DNA of 64,000 nt from Opisthocomus hoazin. Taxonomy: Eukaryota; Chordata; Aves; Opisthocomiformes; Opisthocomidae. Position numbers and translations under genes: made by a program. A model generated the notes under the pieces. The model worked only from the letters and a program-made list of their open reading frames with translations. It was not told where the DNA came from and did no database searches. The DNA lies in NCBI RefSeq assembly GCF_030867145.1, contig NC_134440.1:8990001-9054000 (forward strand), read 5' to 3'. How positions within the stretch are numbered: position 1 is the stretch's first letter; every line of letters begins with the position of its first letter. Below are positions 37,101 to 47,605 of the stretch, piece by piece.

Positions 37101-37957
37101 AAAGGGATGCAACGCTGTGGCTGTTACAAAGCAGTGTTTTGGCTCCCATACAGTGAAAACTATTCCATCAAAGTTCAAATAACTGTCATTAACAAGGAGT
37201 TAACAAGTCAGTATTTCTGTAATATTTCTGTGGAAAAAAATAGTGGGAAACACCTAGCGGGGAACAAGCCATATAACCATCAGTTTTCTATATTTATAAA
37301 AATCACTAGTGCAGAATTGGATTTTAGGGGAAAAAAAAGTTTTTCTTCTCCAATTTCCTTGTAAAGTTACGTATGAGTATTATGTCTTCTTTTATTCCTA
37401 CACCCTTTTATATTTGGATTGGTTTATCTCTCTGAAATCAAGGTTTAAAATGGAGTTAAATCAACAACTACTTCTGTTGTTCCCTTCAGGTCTGAGAAAG
37501 GTCTCTTCTCAGTGCAGACAAAGAAAATGAAAAAAGGAAATCTGCACTGAAAATGTGGCTTGGGGATGGTGCTGCAGAGCGTGTGACGCCCAACCTTGAT
37601 GTATCAAGATGGAGTTCTGGTGATAAAATAACACTTAATTTCTGATTAGGTGCTATAAGCTGTTATTTTCCGTCCCCACTCTGTTTCTTAGCTGTTGGCT
37701 CTCAGGAACAGAACCAGCAGACACAACCATTCAGCCTCCCCGTCATTTTTTCCATGCCCTCAGTAAACAGGCGGTCCCAGCACGCAGCCTGAATCCAACG
37801 GTCTTTGAAATCCTCTGGTGTAAAGCCCTCCTTCCTGTGTGTTTTACACCTAGAAATTTTCTTGGCCATTGAAATAGTTGTGTATCCTGTGCAAAGTGTT
37901 TTCCAGCACTGCAACACTTAACGTGGCACGCCAGCTACATACAGCTAAAGGCGTTTC

Positions 37958-38302
37958 AGAGAATCACAAAACCATAGACTCATAGAACGGTTTGGGTTGG
38001 AAGGGACCTTAAAGATCAACCAGTTCCAGCCCCCCTGCCCTGAGCAGGGCCCCCTTCCACCAGCCCAGGGTGCTCCCAGCCCCGTCCAACCTGGCCTTGA
38101 GCACTGCCAGGGAGGGGGCAGCCACAGCTCCTCTGGGCAGCCTGGGCCAGGGCCTCACCACCCTCACCGGAAAGAATTCCTTCCTTCCATCTCATCTACA
38201 CCTCCCCTCTTCCAGTCTAAAGCCCTCACCCCTTGTCCTGTCCTCCCAGGCCCTTGCACAAAGCCCCTCCCCAGCTCTCTCGCAGCCCCTCCAGGCACTG
38301 GA
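37958..38302 (-). repeat. CR1 LINE 3' fragment
   Basis: In reverse it carries the CR1 3' block (GATCTTTAAGGTCCCTTCC and CATAGAACGG-type end). It contains the region matching the second CR1 copy at 5962-6362, so it is the same subfamily. About 345 bp. Confidence 0.88.
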
Positions 38303-39774
38303 AGGCTCAAACCCTTCTGGTGCATCACAATGTTTTCCTGATTGTTCTGTTGAATTTAGAGCATTCTATTGCTTTGTGCAGTGCTTATTTTATCTGTACT
38401 CTGTAATACCACGTGCAGCAAACCTGCAATGCGCAGAGTGGCCCCGGCTGCCCCTGCTGAGTCTGGGGGGTTTGGTTGCCCATGATCACATTCATGGTCA
38501 CTCTCTTCTTGCTTAATTTCTGCGTGTTTGCTCCCAGCCCCATCAGTGGGAGTGCAGGGACTGCTGCCTCTGCTCCTCGTCACTAATCTATTCTACCAGT
38601 AACGCACCCACTAGATTCTGCTGGTTTCTTCTCTTATTGCAGCCATATCTCACCTCCTCCCTTTATTGCTTTTAGGGTTTGGTCAAGCAGTTTTGTCTTC
38701 TCCAAACCCACAAAGATATCTGCAGGTTCTGCTTCATCTCCTGAACTTTTAGGAGGATGTCAGTCTTCTCAGCTCTTCCACAGGGGTGTAGGTATGGCAC
38801 ACGCAGTCTGTAAGGACAGGAGCTGCTTGTGGCATTCACCGGCTCACAGATAAATGTGTTTCTGTTCAGAGATTGTGGCATTTTCCTGGTTCATTGAGCC
38901 TGCAGGAGGAATTTTAACCAGCCAGGTCTTCATTACTGGTGCTCAGGAGGAAACCTAAAACAGGTTTCAGTGGTTGCTGCCCAGTCTGGAGAGATCCATG
39001 GGACAGCAGAAGTTAGGAATGAAAGAATATGCTCTTATCGAAACCAACTTCAGAGAAGTCTCTATGATAATTCATGATTTAAAAATCTTATGTTCTTTCC
39101 TTGCTTTGCTCTTTAAACACACCAAATGCTGAAAGTTTGCTGTTGATGCTGAAGCTGCTTAGGATCAGAAGTGGCAGTTAGGTGAGAGCTGACTGTGTCA
39201 AGCAGCAGGCAAAAATCCAGATTAAAGCAAAACCAGTTTTTCTTCTGTTTCTTGTCTTTTGAAGATGGCAGAAGGGTCATCTGTGGGCTCAAGCGTCAGC
39301 TTCAGCACAAGGAACCCCATCCAGTTTCGGCCCCTGCCGCTGGCGCGTGTGACGCCAGCTGATCCCTGCCTGTCGCTGCGCAGCGGTCAGGACCCTCGCA
39401 GAGGGGCTGTTATGGTGGTAAGGAGAGCAGGGACTGTAAGGGCTGTGGGCGTCTGACGGAGGAAACGAGTAAGTTTTTTGTAAAAGTGCTCCTCTTTGCT
39501 GTTTTCTGTGTGCATGGGACAGTGCTTGCTATCGATGACCCCCACAGGGTTACAGCGTGGGGCTGGCAGATCCCGGTGAGTGGGTGAATTCAGTGCTGCT
39601 GACAGGAACCAGCAGCACCCCAGGCAGCAATCGGGGGTCTGTCCCACCAGTGAAACGCTGCCGAAGAGACTGGGAGCTGTGCGGAGACCTGCAGCCACCG
39701 CGCTGCGGCTGGGGAGCAGCAAGGGCTGGGGCAGCTCCGTCGTGTTTCCAGCGCTGGAAGGGGGGGAGTACAGA
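38303..39774. other. Intergenic, one exon-like segment
   Basis: No known gene. Around 39265-39416 a pyrimidine-rich tract ending in AAG is followed by an open, GC-richer frame (MAEGSSVGSSVSFS...) and then by GTAAGG. This has the outline of an exon, but its peptide is not one I recognise. Confidence 0.3.
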
Positions 39775-40286
39775 TTCACAGAATCATTAAGGTCGGAAAA
39801 GACCTCCAAGATCATCCAGTCCAGCCGTCACCCCAGCACCCCCAGGCCTGCTAAACCATGTCCCCAAGTGCCACATCCACACGGTTTTTGAACCCCTCCA
39901 GGGATGGGGACTCCCCCACTGCCCTGGGCAGCCTGGTCCAACGCCTGACCACTCTTTCAGGAAAGAAATTTTTCCTGATATCCAATCTAAACCTCCCCTG
40001 ATGCACCTTGAGGCCGTTTCCTCTCGTCCTGTTGCTGGTTACTGGGGAGAAGAGCCCAACCCCCCCTCCCTGCCCCCTCCTGGCAGGGAGCTGCAGAGAG
40101 CGAGAAGGTCTCCCCTCAGCCTCCTCTTCTCCAGCCTGAGCAGCCCCAGCTCCCTCAGCCGCTCCCCAGCAGACTGGTTCTCCAGACCCCTCCCCAGCCT
40201 CGCTGCCCTTCTCTGGACCCACTCCAGCCCCTCCACGTCCTGCTTGTGGTGAGGGGCCCAAAGCTGAGCACAGCACCCGAGGTGCG
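39775..40286 (-). repeat. CR1 LINE 3' fragment (inverted partner of 43211-43726)
   Basis: About 510 bp, reverse orientation, ending in AATGATTCTGTG. It carries the CR1 ORF2 C-terminal frame ([20 protein letters not shown]). It is almost identical, by eye, to the copy at 43211-43726 in the opposite orientation. Confidence 0.92.
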
Positions 40287-40394
40287 AGCGCTCAGACCCG
40301 AAGCCCGGCGAGGACCCAACCCGGCTCTTCAGGGCGGGTCGCTCCCGCTGCCCCCCCCGCGCCTTTGAGCTCCGTCTGCAAAGTCCCCGGGTGA

Positions 40395-40410
40395 CCCCCC
40401 CCCCCCCCCC
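40395..40410. repeat. C16 homopolymer
   Basis: A sixteen-base C run in the GC-rich segment, prone to assembly length error. Confidence 0.9.
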
Positions 40411-40435
40411 GGGCGCCATGGCCGGGCGGTCTCGG

Positions 40436-40600
40436 GGGTGGGGACAGCCCACGGGGGGGGACAGGAGGACATCCCATGGGGGAGGGAGGACAGCCCACGG
40501 GGGGGGGGGCAGGAGGACAGCTCCCGGGGTGGGGGGGACAGGAGGCCAGCCCACGGGACAGCCCCCGGGGGGGGGCCAGGCCAGCCCCCAGGCGGGACGG
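40436..40600 (+). repeat. G-rich imperfect minisatellite
   Basis: Imperfect units of roughly 25-35 bases built on GGGGGG-ACAGGAGGACAGCCCACGG repeat five to six times. The + strand is G-rich, with many runs of four or more G, so quadruplex formation is possible. Confidence 0.75.
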
Positions 40601-40834
40601 CGGGGGGCAGAGGGCCGCTGGGGCACAGGGCGGCGGCGGCAGCGGGCAGAGCCGAGCGGGTGAGTCCCCGCTCCTGCTCCTCTGCTGCGGGGTGTCGGGC
40701 TCGCTTGGCTGGGGGGGCGGGGGGAACCGGCACCTCCTCTGCTGACTGCACCCACCCGTGGGTGCTGCGGGGCCGGCGGGGTTCACAGCGCGGTCCCTGC
40801 TGCCGGGCCGGGGGCTGGGGGGGCTCGGGTGAGA

Positions 40835-40881
40835 CCCCCTCCTCCTCCTCTTCCTCCTCCTCCCGCTCCTCCTCCTCCTCC
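40835..40881 (+). repeat. Polypyrimidine (CTC)n tract
   Basis: Nearly pure pyrimidine (CCT/CTC) run of about 45 bases with mirror symmetry. It is a potential triplex-forming (H-DNA) element, and its complement is a GAG/GGA repeat. Confidence 0.8.
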
Positions 40882-41114
40882 GGCCGGGTTTCCTCGGAGC
40901 TTTCCAGGCAAGTGGGAATTTTGCGTTGCTGGCCCTAAGGCAGCTGCTGGTTTGCGAACGTGTTGCTGCTGGGGCAAAGAGCTGAACCTTGTGTTTAAAG
41001 TCATAGATGCAAAGAGCTCCGGTGCTTCCTCTTCAGCCGCCTGTGGCGAGCTCCTTTTCCTTGCGGGATGAGCCCAGGGTGCTTTTCCGATCCCGTCTGA
41101 GTCTCCAGGGGTTC

Positions 41115-41130
41115 GGGGGGGGGGGGGGGG
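41115..41130. repeat. G16 homopolymer
   Basis: A sixteen-base G run in the CpG-rich segment. Confidence 0.9.
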
Positions 41131-41300
41131 TCGGGAGCGCTTTGCGGGAACGGATCGTGATGCCGGAGGGGATTCGGTCTGGTGCCGGAGGGGATTCATT
41201 CTGCTCCTCAGCCCGAAGGAACCGGCGCTGGCCGAGGAATGGGCTCCCCACGGAATGTCTGTGGGAGTCGCATGCTGGTGCCGGTTGAGCCCTGCAGGCC

Positions 41301-43210
41301 GGGTTTCCCTGGGACGTTTCGTCTCTTGGCCGTTAAGCAGCTGGACCAAACGTGTGGTCGAACAGGTGGGCCCTGGTGGAAGGCGATCGCTGAACCCTTT
41401 TCTCGGAAAGTACTGGTTGTGGAGGAACCCCTCAGTTTCTTTAACACTCTGGAAACCAAAGGCGGAGGATGGGCTACAATATTTAAAAGCTATCATGAAT
41501 TATGAAATATTCTGTGAAAGGAAGTTCAGGGTACTTTTTGGTTAATAAAAAGTGCAGCTTTAGCAAAAATGAAGACCTAAACGCTAAAAGAAGCGACATT
41601 ATCGCTATGTGAAATACACGAGTGACACGGCCATGGCTGTGAGCAGTTTTGACCTTGGCACAGGACAGATTTGCAGCAGCCTCTGTGGGCTTGGGAGAGC
41701 AGCAGCATCCGAGCTCTGGTAAATGCTTCTGCAGCTGGATGGTGCTTTGCTCCCACGGCTGAAGGAAAGGGCTTGCGAGCGCTGCCACACTGCTTTGCAC
41801 CCGCTTGTCTGCCAGCCGTGAGGCTGCCCTGCAGAGTTCGGGCATCTCCCCCCGCATCCTCCTCAAGGGAGGTCCGGAGGGGTGAAGGTGCCCAGCATGG
41901 CAGCCCAGCCCAGGGCAGGGTTTGGGCAGCCCGCATGTGCCTGCATCCTGCGGCCGGTGCGCGGGGATGCTCCGCTCGGGCCGGCCGGGATGACCGAAGC
42001 TCCCCGTGGTCCCACAGCCTCGGCACTTGGGCCGAGCAGGTGACACCGTCCCATTTCCAGACGTCTGGAGTTTCATCCTGCAGCCTCTGCAGTCAGTGAC
42101 AAAAATCCCACTGACTCGGACGCTGCGAGTTCCCTGCTTGACTGGGATCTTTCGTCGCTGGCTGGTTTCGCTATGTGAATTCTTCCGCTGAGGGAGCATG
42201 CGTTGGTGTCACGGTAGCGTGGGGAGTTTTGTGTCCACGGACGTTAATGCCTGCCTGTTGAGCTGTAAGGGCGGCTGAAGCTGGATACAAAAAAACATAG
42301 TTTACACATTGCTTCTAATATATGCGAGCTGGTAAGAAAGAATAAAATGTGATTATCTGCAAAATGAAGACATCTGCTTTAGCCCCAGTTCTTCCAGGAA
42401 CCTGTGGTCCCAGCACATCCACCAGCTGCATCAGGACCGAGATTTCTCCCGAGCCTTCGCGCTGGGCTGGACACAGTGTCCGAGGGAGGAGGGGGGGTGT
42501 CTCTGAAGGAAACGCCATGAGTTAAGCACGTGAGTTTTTCTTGGCCATTCATGAGCTGAGAAGTATCAAATTATGTAGTGCTCCTATTGTGAAAAGTAAC
42601 TGGACAAAAATGGCACTTCCTTGCTCACTGGATACTCCCGGTGTGTACACAGTGTTTGCTATCTGTACCGAGCTAGCACAGTCGAGGGGGAGGCAGGCAG
42701 CCTTTATTTTGCTGTGTAATTTATTTTGCTGTGTAATCCATGGCTAAGGATTTTAAAAGTAATTGCAGGTACAAATCAGCCTGGTACTCTGTTACCAAAG
42801 GGAGAGCTCGGGGCTGAGCGTCTTCAAGGTGGAGAAGATTTTAGAGCCTTTGTTAGCGGTGATGATGCGAGCGCGGAGCACTGGGGAGCTCAGCCCGTCT
42901 GTCATGTCCCAGCCGAGACTGCAGAGCTGGCAGGCAGGGAGAGGATCTTCTTACTTGTAAATTGAGAGACATTTGAAGTCCAAGAGGGACAATAAACAAG
43001 GCCCGCACAGTGCCGTTGGGCTTGTGGAGCGCAGGACCAGACACAGCTCCACGGGCGTGCTGCGAGCCAGCGGGCGCTCAGGGTCCCGGCTGAAAATGGC
43101 GGGGACTGGAAACACCCAGGGCAGATTTGGTCACTTGCAGCTGCTGACAGGGCTGAGGGTGCTGAGGGCTCTTTGCTCACAGTAGAAATACTGAGAATAC
43201 CGTGTTCAGT
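41301..43210. other. Intergenic, no gene recognised
   Basis: Moderately GC-rich sequence between the CpG-rich segment and the CR1 at 43.2 kb. Open frames occur on both strands (for example 41483-42199 minus) without recognisable domains or consistent splice sites. It includes a small direct duplication of TTTGCTGTGTAAT at about 42709-42736. Confidence 0.5.
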
Positions 43211-43726
43211 GCACCTCGAGTCCTGTGCTCAGCTTTGGGCCCCTCACCACAAGCAGGACATGGAGGGGCTGGAGCGTGCCCAGAGAAGGGCAGCGAGGCT
43301 GGGGAGGGGGCTGGAGAACCAGTCTGCTGGGGAGCGGCTGAGGGAGCTGGGGCTGCTCAGGCTGGAGAAGAGGAGGCTGAGGGGAGACCTTCTCGCTCTC
43401 TGCAGCTCCCTGACAGGAGGGGGGAGTGAGGGGGGGTTGGGCTCTTCTCCCCAGTAACCGGCGACAGGACGAGGGGCAATGGCCTCGATTGCATCAGGGG
43501 AGGTTTAGATTGGATATCAGGAAAAATTTCTTTCCTGAAAGAGTGGTCAGGCGTTGGACCAGGCTGCCCAGGGCAGTGGGGGAGTCCCCATCCCTGGAGG
43601 GGTTCAAAAACCGTGTGGATGTGGCACCTGGGGACATGGTTTAGCAGGCCTGGGGGTGCTGGGGTGACGGCTGGACTGGGTGATCTTGGAGGTCTTTTCC
43701 AACCTTAATGATTCTACGCTTCTGTG
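43211..43726 (+). repeat. CR1 LINE 3' fragment
   Basis: In the + direction from GCACCTCGAGTCCTGTGCTC to the terminal AATGATTCTACGCTTCTGTG. The ORF2 C-terminal frame ([40 protein letters not shown]) is readable but split between frames near 43,430-43,460. Confidence 0.92.
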
Positions 43727-44153
43727 AAAAGAGGTGTCCTCAGCCCAGGGTCTGCAGCCTCTGAGGTGACAGGGTTTCTTTCTGGGGCTGTAGCCTTTCA
43801 GTGCAGTGCAGCCTCGGTAAACGTCAGCCTGCAGAGAGGTGGGGGACGTGCACAGCTCCACCTGTCCAGTGACAGAAGCTGGAGACGGGCTAAAGCAAAA
43901 GGGTTAAAGAAATGCTGTGCTGGGTAGTTCGAGGAACCAGTCTGGTGGCAGGAGATGCTCTTGCCACAAGAAACAACAAGGCCGTGTCAGCCACACCTGG
44001 CTTGCCGGTGTCTGCTGATCGTGTCGGCTGTTTGTCCTTGCTTGCGAAGGTGCCGTCTGCTCCGGCTGCCATGACGCTGAGCAGCTCTGTCCTTCACGTG
44101 TTCTCCCAGCTGCCTGCTGTTTCCACACGGGCTTTTTTCGTGGCATATCATCG
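43727..44153. other. Intergenic, nothing recognised
   Basis: Average-composition sequence between the CR1 and the LTR-like segment; no supported feature. Confidence 0.5.
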
Positions 44154-44450
44154 TGTCATTGGAAAAATGAAGGGAAGACGCGCGGGCTCACCAGGAAGCA
44201 ACAGTTTTATTCCAACGCTCCCTTCCTTCCCCGGAGCCCCATCGTGGTGCAGCCGGGGGTGCCCTCGAGCCGTAAGACCCACAGTTCTCAGCCTCTCCAG
44301 ACCGATGCGTCCTTGCACCGCACCAGCTACCTCTGGTTATAAATCCGCTCCCATAGGAAAACACTCTGCCTTCTGTCAGAAGCTGCTGCCACAAGCTGCT
44401 GAGCCCCGTTCGCACGCAATTAAACCCCCAACCGCAAGGAAACAATCACA
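44154..44450 (-). mobile_element. LTR-like 297-bp segment, possible solo LTR
   Basis: The segment begins TGTCATTG and ends CAATCACA on the + strand: a TG...CA element with short imperfect terminal inverted repeats (TGTSATTG). On the minus strand it has a TATA-like TTTATAAC (complement of about 44337-44344) and, about 125 bases downstream, GGAATAAAACTGTTGC (complement of about 44205-44220). That is the order and spacing of promoter and polyadenylation signal in a retroviral LTR. No target-site duplication was found and no internal region lies next to it, so this call is tentative. Confidence 0.35.
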
Positions 44451-45301
44451 AGGCTTGACCCCATTCTAACCGAGCCACTTGGGGTTCGCTGTTCTCGCCC
44501 CCAGGCTCTGCCAGCAGACCTGCTCGCACACCCGCATCGCTTGGTCTCCTCTGGGCGTGCTTCTGCTCGCACTACCGCCAGCGAGCCGCTTCTCTCCTCT
44601 GCTCTGCTTGGTGGCACCGGTGTGGTTTGTTGCTCTGGCACCGGTGATTTTGGATGGTGAACCCACCGCGTGAGGCACCTTGGAGCCTACTTTTTCATTT
44701 TGGGCTTTCTCCTTCTGGAGGAAGCGGGCTCTGCTTCTGCTGTGTTCCTCCTCTGCGATGCCACAAGTCTCATCGTGGTGATAAAATCATTCGCCCTCCA
44801 CTCACCTTTGACTGAGTGCTTTGACCTCCTGAGGCTGCAGGTGGATTTGCTGCTGATCTTCTCGTCTGCCTCAGGCAGTTGCATACTTCTCATACCAGTA
44901 CCACCATTTCGCAAAGGCTCTGTCTGGGTGAGGGTTCACAGACATGACCTTAGGCCACGAGACAGTTTACAGCCCTTGTGTCTGCAGGCTCAGCAGTGCT
45001 GAGAGCCAGACGACCCTGTAATGCTACCAACTTCATGGGGGATAAAGCAGATGTGTTCTTAATGCTTGGCTATTCAAATGGCTGTGGCACACTGGCTGCC
45101 CTTTGCAATCAGAGTGTTGGAGAAAGCCATCCCACCGCGCTAGAACATAGAAACGCGACTCCAGCACCACCTGGACTTTGCCGTCTGGGGACATCAGGGT
45201 TTTCTCCTGTTCCTCATCTGTAAATGAAGCTGACTTTTGAAGACACGGGTACCACTGGGTCTTTCCTGTGTTTCTTTCCCTGCTTCTTTCCTCAGGGTGA
45301 A
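44451..45301. other. Intergenic, nothing recognised
   Basis: No supported gene, RNA or repeat. Short open frames lack recognisable content. Confidence 0.5.
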
Positions 45302-45453
45302 CAGAATCATAGAATCATAGAAAGTTTTGGGTCAGAAGGGACCCCCAGAGGTCATCTAGTCCAACCCCCCCGCAGCAAGCAGGGACACCGCTAACTGGAT
45401 CAGGGTGCTCAGAGCCCTGTCCAACCTGGCCTTGAATGTTTCCAGGGACGGGG
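45302..45453 (-). repeat. CR1 LINE 3' fragment
   Basis: Starts with the complement of two CR1 terminal octamers (AGAATCATAGAATCATAG). It continues through a GGTCATCTAGTCCAACCCCC block to CCTTGAATGTTTCCAGGGA. Its subfamily resembles the copy at 54761-55066. Confidence 0.9.
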
Positions 45454-46310
45454 AATAGATCAGAGAGGCTTGGCGCCTGTCCTCATGGCAGGGGGTCGCT
45501 GCCAGGGGCTGGGGACGGGGACAGGAGGTGCTGGAGAGGAGCAGGAGGGAGCCCGGGGCAAAGCAGTGTGAGATTGGGGTGCGAGCATTCCTGGTCTGAA
45601 GGGAGAGAGACCGAGGGGGAAGAGCTGGCGCGGGCTGGGAAGGCGGAAAGAAAGACCTCAGGGGGTGAAAACGTGAAGGGGAAGACACGGCAGAGGCAAA
45701 GGGAGAGAAACACCGAGCCGGGGAAGAGAAGAAGAGGCCAGGGAACATGGAGGTGAATGGAGGACAAACAAGCCCTTTTGCTGGCAGCCATCAGCACCGT
45801 GCTGGGAGGCCATCGCCACGCTCCAGCCCCAGCCGCGGGCACACTTTGCACGAAGCCGGTTTCTGCCTGGACCCAGGAGCCGCGGCAGCGCGTGCTGAGC
45901 GGCTGCGTGCTCGGGGCAGCGGCGCGGGTCTGCAGCCGCGGGGCTCTGCTGGGGGGAGGCCGTGTCGGGGCCCTGCACAGGCACCCAGGCTCTCCCTCCC
46001 GCCACCCCGCTGGGTCTGCTCGCTGCTCGTGCGTGTGATGGGCCCCGACCCGCCGCACGAGCGCATGCGTGTGCTCACACACACGCGTGCTTGCACCCGT
46101 GCTCACACTCGTGTGCTTACACACATGCATGCTCGTACACACGTGCATGCTCACATCAGTGCTCACACACACACGTGCTACTTTCTTGTCCTCCTTGACA
46201 AGCAGCAAGGGTGTTAGTGACAGTTTGGCTAATTAGAAGATATATTACAGATAAATGGAGATTTGCACCATTCCACTTCATATTTTGAAGTTTCCCTATC
46301 TGAACTGGTT
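45454..46310. other. Intergenic GC-rich sequence with alternating purine-pyrimidine tract
   Basis: A purine-rich stretch (about 45,540-45,740) and a long CA/CG/TG tract (see 46058-46182). Open frames such as 45483-46208 minus derive from low-complexity sequence. Confidence 0.5.
46058..46182. repeat. Degenerate (CA/TG)n tract, Z-DNA-prone
   Basis: About 125 bases dominated by alternating purine-pyrimidine steps (GCATGCGTGTGC, CACACACACGCGTGC, ACATGCATGC, CACACACACACGTGC) with spaced CTCACA and TTGCACC interruptions. It looks like an old expanded CA microsatellite with many CpG and TpG steps. Confidence 0.75.
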
Positions 46311-47605
46311 GAGAATCACAGAATCACAGAATCCCAGCTTGGTCGGGGTTGGCAGGGACCTCTGTGGGTCCCCCAGCCCAACCCCCTACCCAAGCAGGGT
46401 CACCCAGAGCAGCTGCACAGCACCGCGTCCAGGCGGGGCTGGAATATCTCCAGAGAAGGAGACTCCACAGCCTCCCTGGGCAGCCTGGGCCAGGGCTCCG
46501 GCACCCTCAGAGGGAAGAAGTTCTTCCTCGGGTTCAGCTGGAGCTTCCTCTGCTCCAGTTTGTGCCCGTTGCCCCTTGTCCTGTCGCTGGGCACCACTGA
46601 ACAGAGTCTGGCCCCGTCCTCCTGACCCCCACCCTGCAGATATTTAGAGGCATTTCTAAGGTCCCCTGTCAGCCTTCTCTTCTCCAGGCTGAACAAGCCC
46701 AGCTCCCTCAGCCTCTCCTCCTAGGAGAGATGCTCCAGTCCCTCCTCATCCTCGTAGCCCTGCGCTGGACTCTCTCCAGTAGCTCCTCATCTTTCTTGAA
46801 CTGGGGAGCCCAGCACTGGACACAGCACTGCAGATGGGGCCTCCCCAGTGCAGAGCAGAGGGGGAGGAGAACCTCCCTGACCTGCTGCCCACACTCCTCC
46901 TAGTGCACCCCAGGATCCCCTTGGCCTTCTTGGCACCCAGGGCACGCTGCTGGCTCATGGTCACCCTGTCGTCCCCCAGCACTCCCAGTCCCTCTCCGCA
47001 GAGCTGCTCTCCCGCAGATCCGTCCCAGCCTGTACTGGTGCCTGGGATTGTTCCTCCCCAGGTGCAGGACCCAGCCCTTGCCCTTGTTGAACCTCATCAG
47101 GTTCCTCTCTGCCAACTCTCCAGCCTGTCCAGGTCACGCTGGATGGCAGCACAGCCTGCTGGTGTATCTACCACACCTCCCAGTTTGGTGCCATCAGCAA
47201 ATTTGCTGAGGGTACGCTCTAACTCTTCAGCCAGGTCACTGATGGATAAGTTGAACAAGGCTGGGCCAAGTACTGGCCCCTGGGGAACCCCAATAGTTAC
47301 AGACTTCCAACCAGACTCAGCGCCGCTGATGACAACCCCCTGAGCTCCGCCGTTCAGCCAGTTCCCAATCCACCTCACCGACCACTCGTCCAGCCCACAC
47401 TGCCTGAGCTTCCCTAGGAGGATGTTACAGGAGACAGTGTCGAAAGCCTTGCTGAAGTCAAGGTAGACAACATCCCTGCTCTCCCCTCCTCCACCCAGCT
47501 GGACATGCCATCATAGAAGGCTATCAGATCGGTCAAGCATGATTCCCCCTTGGTGAATCCATGTTGACTACTCCCAATAACCTTCTTTTCCTCCACTAAA
47601 TGAAG
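46311..47605 (-). repeat. CR1 LINE, 1.3 kb, with dead RT
   Basis: The longest CR1 copy in the window. The reverse complement runs from an RT block ([20 protein letters not shown]) through [20 protein letters not shown] and FADGTKLGG to a 3' end made of AATTCTGTGATTCTGTG-like repeats. The catalytic FADD motif reads FADG (complement of 47190-47201) and frames are broken, so the copy is inactive. Its 3' 250 bp are close to the copy at 63025-63262. Confidence 0.92.

Larger units (their letters stand above)
27743..37957. other. Intergenic region without recognised genes
   Basis: Ten kilobases of AT-richer sequence. It holds poly(A) at 28263-28287 and 29401-29421 and an A/C-rich low-complexity tract near 32846-32915. 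There is a (TA)-rich patch near 33731-33760 and AATAAA at 32730 and 34102. Short open frames on both strands have no recognised protein content and no paired splice sites. The AATAAA at 34102 followed by T/G-rich sequence could end a non-coding transcript or a long SPPL2B 3' UTR, but nothing here decides this. Confidence 0.55.
40290..41300. promoter_or_regulatory. Orphan CpG-rich/GC-rich segment, candidate promoter
   Basis: About 1 kb of very GC-rich, CpG-rich DNA lies between the genes, 15 kb past the SPPL2B stop and 9.4 kb before the TMPRSS9 start codon. It contains C16 (40395-40410), a G-rich minisatellite (40436-40600), a pyrimidine tract (40835-40881) and G16 (41115-41130). A GTGAGT donor occurs at 40660. 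It could be a distal TMPRSS9 promoter with a non-coding first exon, the start of a long non-coding RNA, or a silent GC-rich patch. Long open frames across it on both strands are a consequence of the lack of A/T and are not called genes. Confidence 0.4.

Noticed and set aside
40039..40938. Long overlapping open frames on both strands (Gly/Pro/Arg-rich, up to 238 codons)
   Set aside because: They run through a CR1 copy, a C16 run and a G-rich minisatellite; lack of stops reflects base composition, and no domain or splice structure is present.
45483..46208. 241-codon minus-strand frame rich in Cys, Thr, Val and Ser
   Set aside because: It is produced by the degenerate CA repeat and adjoining GC-rich sequence.
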